64,000 nucleotides of DNA from Oenanthe sinensis (lineage: Eukaryota > Streptophyta > Magnoliopsida > Apiales > Apiaceae): positions 30,545,501 to 30,609,500 of the forward strand of contig CM053810.1 of NCBI GenBank assembly GCA_028671895.1, in the 5' to 3' direction. The notes under the pieces are model-generated. The model did not search any database. It saw only the letters and a program-made list of their open reading frames with translations, and was not told the origin of the DNA. Both the position numbers and the translations under genes were made by a program. This document shows positions 24,465 through 37,200 of the stretch, piece after piece; the stretch's first letter is position 1, and the number at the start of each line of letters is the position of its first letter.

Positions 24465-25990
24465 TGTAAAGCATAATGTAACGTAATGTAACATGTAACC
24501 GAGGAAACTAACTCAACACAGATGGTCGGTAACTTATATTAAAATGAAGCACGGAATCGACTGCGAATCGTTTATAAGTTGAATACAAAAGACCAAAACA
24601 TTAGATGAAGCTTTGAAGACATTGAAGATCACTGAAAGAAGTTCATTAACATGTTCAAGCCTCAGTGAAGAATAAAGATATAGTGTTTCAGAGGTTCAGA
24701 AGATGTCAGAGGTTTTACAACAGAGAAGTCAAGGGATTCTAGTGAATTATAGAAGCACTTCTTAACAGCTAGAGAAACAGGGCCAATTGAATAGTCAAGA
24801 AGATGTGAAGATCAAGTTCGTGTTAGTCGTTTGTGAACCAGACCAGTTGCACTAAACCTCAGCACAAAAGGAATTGAGAACTGCATCTATGTTAGAAAAG
24901 AATTGGCTGTATAATCGTTGTGTGCTAAAGCTCAGAGAAAATCAAGTTCAAGTAGTAAAGGTAAATTTATTAACTTGTTTGCAGTGAAAGAAAATATTGC
25001 AGAGCTTTGAATCGTTAGAAAAATGGCTAAGGTGAACTACCGTTTAGCTGTTTGACTATTTTGTCTTATTCACCGACGGTTGGGTCTCCTGTTTGGCTAT
25101 TTCGTCTTATTTACCGACGGTTAGCAAATCACTCGACGGTAGCACTTTTGGATATATTATTCATTCCATTTCACTCGACGGTTATGGTTTTAATAATTCA
25201 TTTGAGTCGATAGTTATAACTGATAGTTGGTTTGACTGTTTCGTCTTAATTCACTCGACGGTTACAGCATCTCGATAGTTAAGGGACTCAGATAAATATC
25301 CAGATTATTTATTCCATCGACGGTTAAGTCTCGATAGTTATGGCACTTCGATAGTTGAGGTTGTTTAATCTACAGCCAGCCACAGCATGCCACCTATCAT
25401 TGATATCTTTGAGAAGAATTGTTTTAAGTGATTTATTTCAGTCTCGACGGTTATCAACAAACTCACCGATGGTTATAAATTAAATGTCTCGACGGTTGTT
25501 AATTCAAGAAGTGAGAATCAATCTATTTACTTGGTTCTCAGAAGACCACGTAGAAGATTGAAAAAGCCTACACAATAAAGCAGCAAAGCCAAGCCTTTGT
25601 GATTCATAAACAATACATTCATTAATTCATTCAGTTACAGAGAGAAAATATACAGAGCAAATAAGAGAGACACAGAGAAGCCATTAACGTCGTTTGAGCT
25701 AGTGTCATAATATTTGTTCGTATTGATTGTTGTTGTTATATTGTAACTGTACTAGTGAATCAGTTGAAGCTAATCTACGGATTAGAGTTGTGTAGCACCT
25801 TCGTGGTTTATATTAATAAAACGATATATTCCCCGAACGAACTGTGTTTGTGTTAACTGTGTGCATACCTTGTGTTTGATTTAATATCTGTTCAAACTGT
25901 CAATTAGTCCATAACAAATCATTCCGCGAATATTTTATAAATTGGACAATATCGTATTCAACCCCCCTTCTACGATATTTGGGACTAACA
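24465..25990 (+). repeat. B 5' LTR
   Basis: Runs from TGTAAAGCATAATGTAACG to GGGACTAACA and pairs with 55865-57390. Its middle carries a dense array of TCGACGGTT/TCGATAGTT motifs (25073-25500). Confidence 0.95.
25048..25500 (+). repeat. TCGACGGTT/TCGATAGTT motif array in B 5' LTR
   Basis: About 14 copies of a 9-10 bp motif, (T/C)CGA(C/T)(G/A)GTTA or a one-base variant, lie within 430 bp. Three of them are embedded in a longer unit TTTGnCTnTTTCGTCTTA that ends in the motif. The 3' LTR repeats the array at 56473-56900. Confidence 0.88.
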
Positions 25991-25992
25991 AT

Positions 25993-26004
25993 TGGTATCA
26001 GAGC
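25993..26004 (+). other. B primer-binding site (initiator tRNA-Met)
   Basis: TGGTATCAGAGC begins three bases after the LTR end and matches the usual plant copia primer site. Confidence 0.9.
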
Positions 26005-26146
26005 TTACTGATTGAGTTTACAAATCAGGATCTATTGTTCGGACTTCAGTATTAAGCTTCTGGAATTTTTCGCGAATTTTTTAATTTTCAAAATATTTCA
26101 CTCAGAAATTTTTTGAACTTTAAATAATTTTGAAAAGTTCAATATC

Positions 26147-28693
26147 ATGAGTTCTCAGAAAGTAAGAAGTATTAAGGTTCCTCAGTTTGATAGAGTGAAT
26201 TATAATCTTTGGAAAAAGAAGATGACCCTGTTTATTAAGGTTGCAAATCTGTTGTACATGGGTATCTTAGAGAACGGACCGTTTGTACCAATGAAGATGA
26301 TTCCTGAATCTACAGTGGACGGAGTAAGAGTTCCTCAAAGGTCTACTCCAAAGGATCCTACAGAGTTCACTGATACAGAGAAAGAAATTGTTGCATTGGA
26401 CACAGGCCTTCAGTTGATTATTGTTGACTCAATGGATGAAGACATGTGCCATCAAATTCTAAATTGTATATCTGGAAAGCACATGTGGGAAACCATCGAA
26501 CTGATTATGGAAGGAATAGAAGAAGTAAAAGAGAACCGGTTGGATATACTGACATCAAGATATGAAGCGTTCAAATCTACTCCTGGAGAAACAATCACTC
26601 AAGTCTTTGAGCGATATAATAAATTGTTAAATGAATTGAGTATCCAGGGGAAGAACTATCCGTTAAGGGAAACGAACAGGAAGTTTATGTTGACTCTTCC
26701 ACATCATGTTGAGCATAAAGTTTCTTCAATTAGAGAAAGGGACAACTTCAATGTCATGCCCCTTGAAAAGCTATATGGAAAATTGAAGACTTATGAAATG
26801 GAACAAGAATAGAGGTTGATTATCTATGGTTCCGGCTCAGTGGACAGTAAGAGTGCAGCACTAATGAAGACCACAGCTCTTGTGGCAGATGAAGTTAAAA
26901 CTTCTGAAGCAAAGGTCGTTGAAACCAAGATTGGTGGAGAATTGATCATTGAAGCTGAAATGGCTACAGAATCACAAGCTGAAGAGGAAGATGATTTTTA
27001 TACATTGGAAGAGCTTGATGAGATGGAAGACAAATCTATGGCGTACTTGGCAGGGCATTTCAAGCATATAAGATTCAGAAGGAATCCCAAGTACAAGAAA
27101 AGTTTTGGTAGCAGATTTCAGAAGACAGGATCATTTTCGGGATCCAACTCAAGAGGTGGTTACAAGTCAAACATGGTAGACCGTAGTAAGTTCCGGTGCT
27201 ACAACTGCAATGAACTAGGGCATTTCGCCACTGAATGTAAGAAACCGAGACAAGCAAAAGACAAGAAGGTTTATGAGAAGAAGATTTCCTACGAGAAGAA
27301 AAGCTATGATGAGTTGAAAAGGGAGAATGAGAAGTTGAAACAGAGATTGGATGCTTTTGTTGCAAAACAACAAGGCAAGGCTTACATTGTTGAAGGTAGA
27401 AGCTGGGATGATACAGATTCTGAAGAAGAAGAATATGGAAATCTTGCATTAATGGCAGACACTTCAGAAGAATCTCCATCATCAGCACAAGTACCTATTC
27501 TCACCACTATAGATATGTCTCTATCTGAATATAAAAATACAGTTAATGACTTGAGTATAGAGATGTTTAACATTTATACAAGCATGCTAGCTTCTGAAGC
27601 AGAAAATGCTAGACTAGTTGCGAAGATTAAAAAGCTAGAATCTGGAAAGGAACAACTAGAGCTTGTAGGAATCACAGTTAATGACCTTAAGGAAAGAAAT
27701 GAATATTTAGAGAATAAGGTTATCTGTAATGCAGAGGTTGAGACAGCACTTATGGCTAAGATTTCTGAGCTAGAGTTAAAAATGGAAGCTTTTAAGAACT
27801 CAGCTAATATTGCTAAAGACATAATGGATAAGCAGAGCTTAGAAAATAAGACATGTATAGGCTTTGACTACGATGAACATAAAAGGAAAAACAAGAAGGA
27901 TAAAAGGAATATAATTTTCAATGCTTCTAGTACTGTTTTATTAGAAAATGAAAATGTTCCTTTTGTCATTAAGAAGAGTAGTAATCCTGTCTTTAAGCTC
28001 CCACTCTCAGAACCCTTAGACGAAGATACTATCGTATGGAAACAAGAAATGCTTGTTGAGGATAAGTTAAAAGAGAAAGAAGTTGAGGAAAATAATGTAG
28101 AAAAAGTTACACCTAATGAGCCAGTTAAAACTGAATCTGCTAAAACTGAATTAGGTGGTAACAAGAACAAGTCAAATAGTAATAGGAATGGGAAAGTAGG
28201 TGTTAAAATTGCTAATTCTGCTACACCTGCACCTACTGCACCTAGGAAATTGTGTATTAATTGCAATTCTGCTGGACACCTTAGTCATGCATGTAATAAG
28301 GTTAAAGTAGAATCTAATATTCCTGTTGTGCAGAACATGTTTAGCATGAATAGTTTTCATTTGCCTTGTGGTATTACTGGATGTATGCCATGTGCTTTTA
28401 ATATTATGCATGCTTATTTTAATTTGATGAATGCATCTACTTCTAGTAATTGCATAGGCATAGAAAGAAGCATGAATAAGAAAAAGGTAAGGGCAAAGAC
28501 TGCTAGTCCTCCTAAAGTTAGGAAGGAGACTCAATCTCTTAAGCCAAAAGACAAATTTGTCAAGGCAAAGGAACATGATTTGAGTTCAGTCAAATTAGAA
28601 CTTAAACATGTGAAAACTGAACCTATTACACCATCTGCAAGAACCTCTAAATTTCTTGGACCCAAACAAGTTTGGGTGCCAAAGAAACCTTAA
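26147..28693 (+). pseudogene. B gag, one in-frame TAG
   Basis: The gag (capsid/nucleocapsid) of a SIRE-type element. The start ATG at 26147 gives MSSQKVRSIKVPQFD, matched by the start of D gag. Residues 1-221 are the capsid-like region (NYNLWKKKM, LENGPFVP). A TAG at 26810-26812 interrupts, and the same frame continues to 28693. There are two zinc knuckles of CX2CX4HX4C form: CYNCNELGHFATEC near 27198 and CINCNSAGHLSHAC near 28255. Between them lies a Glu/Lys-rich, probably coiled-coil stretch. The single stop is the only break. It lacks the CARYYA read-through context, so I read it as a mutation. Confidence 0.88.
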
Positions 28694-30739
28694 TCACTTT
28701 GTGGTTGCAGGGCATAGATACTAATGAAAAAGTCATGTGGATTCTGGATAGTGGATGTTCAAGGCACATGACAGGAGACAAGTCCCTGCTGACCAATGTG
28801 ATTGAGAAGACCGGCCCAGTTGTAACCTTTGGATATGACAGCAAAGGCTTTACTAAGGGATATGGTAGTCTGGAAGTTGGAAATGTCATCATTGAAAATA
28901 TCTCTCTTGTTGACGGTCTGAAGCACAACTTGCTGAGCGTCAGTCAATTTACAGATAAAGGATATAATGTGGACTTCAGGAAGGAAAAGTTTATGATCAC
29001 CAATAGGAAAGATGAAAAGCTTGCTCTTAAAGGAGTAAGAAAAGGAAATCTGTTCGTAGCTGACTTAAACACTGCAAGCAGAGGAGAAACAAATTGTTTC
29101 TACAGTAGAGCATCCTCTGAATTGAGTTGGTTATGGCACAGAAAACTATCTCACCTAAACTTCAAGGCGATGAATTCTTTAGTAAGAAGAGAATTGGTGA
29201 GAGGGTTACCACAGATAGAATTCTACCAAGAAGGACTCTGTGAAGCATGTGAAAAGGGAAAGTCAAAGAAGGCGTCACATAAAAGTAAGGACATGTCAAG
29301 CATCAGCGAACCTCTCCAGTTGATTCATATGGATCTGTTTGGACCGGTTAATGTCATGTCAGTTTCAAAGAAGAAATATGCATTAGTGATTGTCGATGAC
29401 TACTCCAAGTACACGTGGGTGTTGTTTTTGCATTCTAAGGATGAAGCACCTCAAATGGTAATCGATCACATTAAAAAGATTGAGGTGGAAGCTGGATTGC
29501 CTGTGCGGACGATCAGATCAGATAATGGAACTGAATTCAGAAATGCAGTTCTAAATGAATTCTGCACGGAGCAAGGAATTTCAAGACAATACTCAGCCCC
29601 AAGAACTCCACAGCAGAATGGAGTGGTAGAAAGGAAAAATAGGACTTTGATTGAAGCAGCAAGGACAATGCTAAGCCAGTCAAAGCTACCTACATATTTT
29701 TGGGCAGAAGCAGTCAACACAGCTTGTTACACTCAGAACAGAACCCTGATTAATAAAGATCTAGAAAAGACATCCTATGAGATTATGACCAACAGAAAGC
29801 CATCACTGAAGTACTTTCATGTGTTTGGTGGAAAATGTTATGTATTGAAAGATGAACATCTGGGCAAGTTTGATGCTAAAGCAGATGAAGGGATTTTCCT
29901 TGGTTACTCACTGGAGTCTAAGACGTACAGGGTATATGTGATTGAAACACATAAGGTCATTGAAAGCCTTAATGTAACGTTTGACGACACCAAACTCCCA
30001 AGTCTTCAAAAGGATAAAAATTCTGAATCTCTGGAAAGTGAAAATCTATCAGAATACTACTTAGGAGATGAAGACGTACCTGGTGCTGCATCTGGTAATC
30101 ATGAACACACGGAGATTGATAATCCAGAGCAAAGCAGTGGAAGTGTTGGTAATACCACACAGTCACAGTCACAGTCTGTATTTCAAAATCAGTCTGTTAC
30201 TGAACCTGCTAGCTCAACTAGTGAATCATCAAATAATGAAGGCAGCAACTCAGGGGGAGGTGAAGAAGGATCAGCTAGTCGCTCTCAACACAACTACGAA
30301 GAAGGACAATCCTCAAGGGCTAATCTGCCTAGACAGAGGGTATGGAACAGAGATCATCCCTTTGAATTAATCATTGGTGACCCAGAGAGTGGTGTGAGGA
30401 GTAGAAGAGCAACGGAAAATGAATGTCTGTACTCTGGTTTTCTATCAGAGGAAGAACCTAAAAAGGTTGAAGATGCTCTAGAAGATCCAGATTGGGTGAT
30501 TGCGATGCAAGATGAACTCAATCAGTTTGATAGGCAGAAAGTTTGGAAACTGGTACCCAGACCTAAAGACAAATCTGTTATTGGCACTAAATGGGTATTC
30601 AGGAATAAGTTAGATGAAGATGGCATTGTTACGAGGAACAAGGCCAGACTGGTTGCTAAGGGGTATTCTCAAGAAGATGGAACAGATTATGACGAGACCT
30701 ATGCACCAGTAGCAAGACTTGAAGCCATCAGGATGTTTT
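28672..30739 (+). pseudogene. B pol, 5' part (protease, integrase, RT start), cut by A2
   Basis: Pol lies in the -1 frame relative to gag and overlaps its end by about 22 bases. Domains: protease with WILDSGCSRHMTG (from 28740), GAG-pre-integrase with LWHRKLSHLN and CEACEKGK, integrase core with MDLFGP, RSDNGTEF and ERKNRT, a Ser/Asn/Gln-rich linker (about 30060-30310), and the start of RT (DPDWVI, GTKWVFRNK, YAPVARLEAIRMF). A2 interrupts at 30740 within RT. The listed ATG at 28672 may not be used; in Sireviruses pol is often reached by frameshift or read-through. Confidence 0.88.
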
Positions 30740-32282
30740 TGTTGGTGTAGGTGCCTTAGAGGCAATACAATGTTTATTTTGATAAACCTTTATGTCAATT
30801 GATTATTCAATAAACATATTTATTATGACTTTAATTACTGCGATATATTTGTTAGCATAATAAATGTCCTTAGAATCATGATACACATTGTATAGTTTAG
30901 TACATGACTTGAACTTGAGATTATATAATATATCATATTCTTAAATGTCCCTAGTCGAGTATTATTATTATAGGACAATAATAATACATAAATAGACTAG
31001 TATGTTGTTTGACAGATAACCACATCTCATTGGTTATAAGTATGGGGATACTAAAGTCAACACATAGGTACATGCAGGAGTACATGGTACTGGACAGACC
31101 CACAGTGAGATTCTTCATGTTTAATAAAGTCATAAGAAAGACTCACAGTGATAATGGTGTAATGATCCTCTGACTTGAGATCATTATATTTTTATACGAG
31201 GATTAATATACTTTGACTACATTAAAAGTTACCTTTGACCGGGTAATGATAAAAGTGGACATCGGGTATATCATGAGTCGTATGAGAAATATGAATGATA
31301 GATAAAGGATTTAACCCTCCTATAATTAGGAGAGATATTATTGGCCTCTTGATTGAGTGAGACTATAAAATGCATGGCCGTGCTCAAATAATGATTTGTT
31401 TTCATAGTCTACTCATGGATCAAGTAAACCCGGATTAAATGTTGAAGAGGATGACTAAATACATGCCTCGAGTTTAATCTATAATATATATGGTTAAAAG
31501 GATTATATTACACGGAAACATTAATCACGAAAGGTTTTATCAAATCACGATTTAATTATTGTTTAATTGGGTAGCAATGATGTATTACTAGATGCCGCTC
31601 ATTGTTTATAATTTTATTGGAGAATAAAATTATTGCCAATTAAATAATAGCCTATAGGGTCACACGCAAAGAGCACTTAGAGGAATAGTTAATTTAAATT
31701 ATAGATTTAAATTAATTGATAATTATTTGAATTTTTATTATATTAATTAAGTGAGACTTAATTAATTAAGATAATATAAATTCAAATTAGAATTGTATTT
31801 CTGCCCATAATAATTAAGTATGACTTAGTTATTAATTAAATAATAAAATTCGTTTTATTATTTTCCTAGACCTACATGGGTTAGGTTTTGCTGCTATGGG
31901 CCTGTTAACCAAACATTATAAATAGATAATGTAGGGTTAAGAGGCCGAACACGTTTTGATAGAAAAACCCTAGAAGAGGCAGCAAAGAGGCAGGAAGACA
32001 ATTCGAATTATCAAAGGTTTGCTAGTACATCCACTCCGTAATCAAGATCGTGAGACGCTCTTGAAGGTGCTCGTGTGGATACCATAGAGGTGTTTTCGAG
32101 AAGAAGACACAAGTCGTGATAGCAAGGATCTCCGTTGAGTTCGTGACATTCAAGATCGTAATAGGTATGATTCGATTATCACCATAATCCGTCCAATCTT
32201 ATACATGATCCTGCGTTAGGGTTCCGAAATTTTTCGTTATACTTACGTTTATCCGCTGCGTTTTATGCCTCGGAACCAAACA
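30740..32282 (+). repeat. A2 5' LTR
   Basis: TGTTGGTGTAGGTGCCTTAG to CGGAACCAAACA. A TATAAATA box lies at 31917-31924. It is closer to A3 than to A1 in several diagnostic bases but carries its own small deletions. Confidence 0.95.
31917..31924 (+). promoter_or_regulatory. Candidate TATA box of A2 5' LTR
   Basis: TATAAATA at the same LTR position as in A1 and A3; the promoter role is inferred. Confidence 0.5.
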
Positions 32283-32283
32283 A

Positions 32284-32295
32284 TGGTATCAGAGC
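32284..32295 (+). other. A2 primer-binding site (initiator tRNA-Met)
   Basis: TGGTATCAGAGC two bases after the LTR end. Confidence 0.88.
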
Positions 32296-32839
32296 TACGT
32301 GTATAAGGGACTGATTTGGTTACGTGTTTTATGTATTTGATGCATACATGCCTGTTTTGGTGACTGCCATGCCATGCTACTGCTTTGTCATAACTGCCAT
32401 GCCACTGCTTATGCTACTGCCATGCCTGTTATGAAACTGCCATGCCTGTTTGATGACTGCCATGATACTGCCATGCTTCTGCTATGCTACTGCCATGCTA
32501 CTGCCATGTATATTTGAATTGTTATTCATATGATGAGTAAATAGATGATGATACTAGCATGTTAATGATTTGTCATGACTGATTTATATGCCTGTTTGCG
32601 ATTTGTATATTTTGCATGAGGGTCAGTTTGTATATGATACAAACTGGTGGAAAGATTATGTTGGACATGATCTGTTAACTGGGATATGATAAGTATGTAT
32701 ATGATACATGCTTCTGAAACTGTGTAAATTGCAGTGGGGGAAAAGGCCAACAAATATGATCTGTAATTCAGAAATTGATGATTTCTGAATAGGACTGGTC
32801 TTCGAAAATAAAAAATTTCCAAGCTGACCTGGCAGCTCG

Positions 32840-32929
32840 ACCCCAGCTGGGGGCTGCCGCCCCCAGACCCCGCCCGGGGGCTGCCGCCCCCGAACCCCCG
32901 CCCAGGGGCTGCCGCCCCGGACCCCCGCA
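32840..32929 (+). repeat. A2 GC-rich hairpin cluster
   Basis: Three GGGGGCTGCCGCCCC(C) hairpin units as in A1. The third unit has lost one C in its right arm. Confidence 0.9.
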
Positions 32930-34292
32930 TTATTTTTGTTGTGTACTTGAGCATGGTGCTGGTTATGGCCTTTGGACCCCTAGATTAATGGTTTTTGGTT
33001 TTGGTTTTATAAATACGACTTGCATGTCGTTTTCTTCATTCTTGTAATTGTTTAACCTCGAATGTAACTCGAGTTTTCTTATGTAAGTACATTAGTATAG
33101 ATTGTATTCAATTATTCCATGTAATGTACTTGAAGATTGAAGGATGATCCAAGAAGAGGAGCAAGCACCCATGGATACAAGAAGAATGAAGACATGTAAT
33201 TGTATTTATATTTTACCACCATAGATTGACTTTGATCCTTTCATTAGCTCGAAAGGATCACACAGGAAAAGGGCCATAACCAAGCACGTTTACATACTGC
33301 ACTTTACATATTGATGTATGAATGTATGTGTAGAGTAGAAGATGCATGCTTTAATTAGATTAATGATGTATGCATGTATTAGATACGTCACCCATGCCAT
33401 GCTTGCCATGCTAAACAAGATAAAATCTTTAACGATTTAAGATTTTAAAATTAACAAACGAACGATCATGAGATTCTTGTGTTTATGAAATATGGATTTT
33501 AAAACACGGAATTAAATATGAATTTTTGATATCTAAAACTGGGATTTTCTGTCAAAAGCGGATATGCGTATTCGTAAGGCTGATGGGTTTTAAGTGTGAC
33601 CACTGGTATCCTCCATCTACCTGGGAAATGAACAATTTAAGATGTCAATTTGAAATATTTGGTTCAAGGAAAATTTGAGGATCTCTTCATGATGTGATCA
33701 TGATCGTCGTAAATTTTCTAAACCCCTTAACAAAATATTAAGTTTTAATCGGATGCTTTCCAATGAATGAACACTCATCGAATCCTAGATCGATTAGGGG
33801 AAAGACTGTCAGTGGCAGGGGACTCCTATCTATCGTGGTGAGATGCGACGAATATAAACGGTTATATTCGGCCGTTGTATCATTGGGTCAAACTTAACTG
33901 AGTCGTCATAATAAGGTGAAAGTAAACGGTTATATTCAACAATTATGAACTTAGAAGCATGGAGTTTGGTTAAAAATCTATTAGATAGATAAGATCAATC
34001 GTTGCTCACCAAACTATCCAAGAATTATATATGATATAATTGACAAATGATTGTCTACCTAAATAATCATTCTTAAGGACTTCCAGTGGTTGACTTAAGA
34101 CATGACGAAATATGGATCTTGGCTCACTAGAAAGAATTATGGGATATACTTTCCAAATTAATAGTAAGGGCTATTGATTTGATAAAAATAGTGGGAGATA
34201 TATTATGAATGTTTCATAATCATTTGAACATAATAAATAACTCAGACAATCTAATGTTTATTTTGTGCTTTTATCATTGTAGATACCGAATA

Positions 34293-37200
34293 ATGACAAA
34301 CAACACAAACACACTATCCGTACGATCTGTCCTTGAGAAGGATAAGCTGACAGGAGGAAACAACTTCCTAGACTGGCAGAGGAATTTGAGGATTGTCCTC
34401 AGGCAGGAGCGCAAGCTTCATGTCATTGATATTCCTCCGGCAGGTCCCCTTCCTGAGGGCGCTACTGTTGAGGAACGAGCGGCCCACACAAAGGATGAGA
34501 ATGATGCAACTGATGTTGCATGTCTTATGTTGGCAACTATGAGTGCTGAGCTTCAAAGACAACATGTGCATATGGATGCATATACTATCAATGAGCACTT
34601 GCAAAGCATGTTTGCAAGCCAAACTCGTCAAGATAGGTTCAACACGAGCAAGTCACTCTTTAACTGCAAACAAGGGGCAAGTGAACCAGTTGGCCCACAT
34701 GTTCTGAAGATGATTGGTTACATTGAGTATCTTGATACTTTGGGTTTCCCGATTGGTCCGGAAACTGGTATTGACCTAATCTTGAATTCTTTGAACAACA
34801 AATTCACTCAGTTTGTTATGAACTACAATATGAATGAATTTGACAAAACACCTATTGAATTGTTGGCTATGTTGAGAACATATGAGACCAACATGAAGAC
34901 GGCTGAACCCGCTCACATACTGATGGTGGGCAATAAAGGTAAGGCCAAAGGGAAAGGCAAGTGGAAGGGTAAGAAGAAGACAGGTTCTGATTCTACACCC
35001 AAGCCAAAGTCAGGTCCTAAACAGGCTTTAAAGCCTAAAGGTGGGGTCGCTAAGGGTGAATGTCACTACTGTAAGAAAACTGGTCACTGGAAGAGAAACT
35101 GTTCAGTTTACTTGGAGGATCTGAAGAAGAAGAGGGCTGAGCAAGCTTCTAATTCAGGTATATATGTTATAGAAGTCAATTTGTCTATTTCTACATCTTG
35201 GGTATTGGATACCGGATGTGCTTCTCACATTTGTATAAATGTGCAGGAAATGCAGAGAAGTAGGACATTGGCTAAAGGAGAAATGGACCTACGAGTTGGC
35301 AACGGAGCAAGAGTTGCTGCTTTAGCTGTAGGAACCTATTATTTATTTTTGCCCTCTGGGCTAGTTTTAGAACTGGAGAATTGTTATTACGTGCCTGCAA
35401 TTCGCAGAAACATTATTTCTGTTTCTTGTTTGGACAAGAAAGGTTTTTCGTTTACAATAAAGGACAACAGTTGCTCTTTTGCTTTGAATGATTTAACCTA
35501 TGGTGTTGCGCGTTTGTTTAATGGTTTATATGTTCTTGACTTAGATAATCCTGTCTGTAATATAGAAAACAAACGACTTAAAGTTAATGACTCAAATCAA
35601 ACATACCTCTGGCATTGTCGTCTAGGCCATATAAATGAGAAACGCATATCCAAATTACATAAGGATGGATATTTGGATAAGTTTGATTTTGAATCATACC
35701 AAGAATGCGAATCTTGTTTGCTTGGTAAAATGACTAAAGCCCCTTTCACTGGTAAGGGTCAAAGGGCCACTGAACGTTTGGAGCTAATACATAGTGATGT
35801 ATGTGGCCCAATGCGTGTGATGGCTAGAGGAGGCTACTACTACTTCATAACATTTACTGATGATTTCAGTAGATATGGATATGTATATCTTATGAAGAAT
35901 AAATCCGATTCTTTTGAAAAGTTCAAAGAATACAAGGCTGAAGTAGAGAAGCAAATTGGCGGAGGTGCAAGTATTAAAATCTTACGATCTGATCGTGGAG
36001 GAGAATACCTGAGCACTGAATTTAAAGATTATTTAAAGGAGTGTGGTATTGTATCACAACTCACTCCGCCAGGTACACCTCAATGGAATGGAGTTTCAGA
36101 GAGGAGAAATCGCACCTTGTTGGACATGGTGCGATCGATGATGAGTCATGCAGATCTTCCAATTAGTTTCTGGGGTTATGCTCTAGAAACAGCGGCTTTC
36201 ACACTTAACCGTGTTCCTACTAAGAAGGTTCAAAAGACTCCATATGAGATATGGGAGAAGAAACGGTCAGGCATGAGCTTTATGAAAGTTTGGGGATGCA
36301 AGGCGTTTGTGAAGCGTCAAGTATCTGACAAGCTTGGACCTAAATCTGAAGAGTGCAATTTTGTGGGATACCCTAAGGAAACAAAGGCGTACTATTTCTA
36401 TAGTCCTACTGAGCAGAAAGTGTTCATTGCTCGAGATGCTGTTTTCATGGAAAGAGATTTTGTTTCCAAAAGAAACAGTGGGAGAACTATAGACCTCGAT
36501 AAAGATCGAGAACCACAAAATAGCATTGAACCTGAAGTGGAACAAGAGCAGGATAATGATAATGCTCAACAAACACAGGTTGTTCGTAGAACTGGTAGAA
36601 TTCGCCATGAGCCAGAGAGATATGGATTTCTCTTGACTCAATGTGGTGATTTGATGCTCATAGACGAAGATGAGCCTCTCACATACCAAGATGCTACGAA
36701 CAGTCCAGACTCTAAGAGATGGCTAGAAGCCATGAAATCCGAGATGGATTCCATGTACGAAAACCGAGTATGGACCTTGGTTGATCCACCTGAAGGGGTA
36801 AAACCCATAGGGTGCAAATGGGTTTTCAAGAAGAAAACTGACATGGATGGAAATGTTCAGACCTATAAAGCAAGGCTGGTTGCAAAAGGTTTCAGACAAA
36901 TTCATGGTATTGACTATGATGAGACTTTCTCATCAGTGGCTATGGTCAAGTCCATAAGGATTTTGCTTGCTATTGCAGCATTCCATGATTATGAAATCTG
37001 GCAAATGGATGTCAAAACAGCCTTCCTTAACGGAATCCTTGAAGAGGATGTGGATGTGTACATGACACAACCTGAAGGTTTTGTCGATCCAAGGAATGTT
37101 AGCAAGGTACGTAAATTACGTAGATCCATTTATGGATTGAAGCAAGCCTCTAGGAGATGGAATATCCGTTTTGATGAAACAATCAAGGAGTATGGCTTTG

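Larger units (their letters stand above)
32283..34292 (+). other. A2 untranslated leader
   Basis: About 2 kb with no credible gene. It carries CTGCCATGC-type repeats (32365-32510). In place of the CAGAGTTTA array of A1/A3 it has a single different palindrome, CAGTTTGTAT/ATACAAACTG, near 32623-32645. A GC-rich hairpin cluster (about 32840-32929) and the conserved gag-proximal block follow. Confidence 0.78.

Noticed and set aside
25048..25500. CRISPR-like or satellite repeat
   Set aside because: Motifs are only 9-10 bp with irregular spacing and lie inside an LTR of a plant retrotransposon.
26810..26812. TAG in B gag as a programmed read-through site
   Set aside because: It lies in the middle of gag rather than at the gag-pol boundary and lacks the CARYYA context. 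A point mutation is simpler.
27075..27488. Long minus-strand frames opposite B gag (also 27868-28266, 28172-28576) and opposite the extra frame (53825-54241)
   Set aside because: They lie wholly within recognised coding sequence on the other strand and show no domain motifs. The open frames follow from biased codon use.
34209..34292. Upstream start (28 extra residues) for A2 gag-pol
   Set aside because: The added residues come from the leader, are not shared by A3, and the ATG at 34293 is the common start in all copies.
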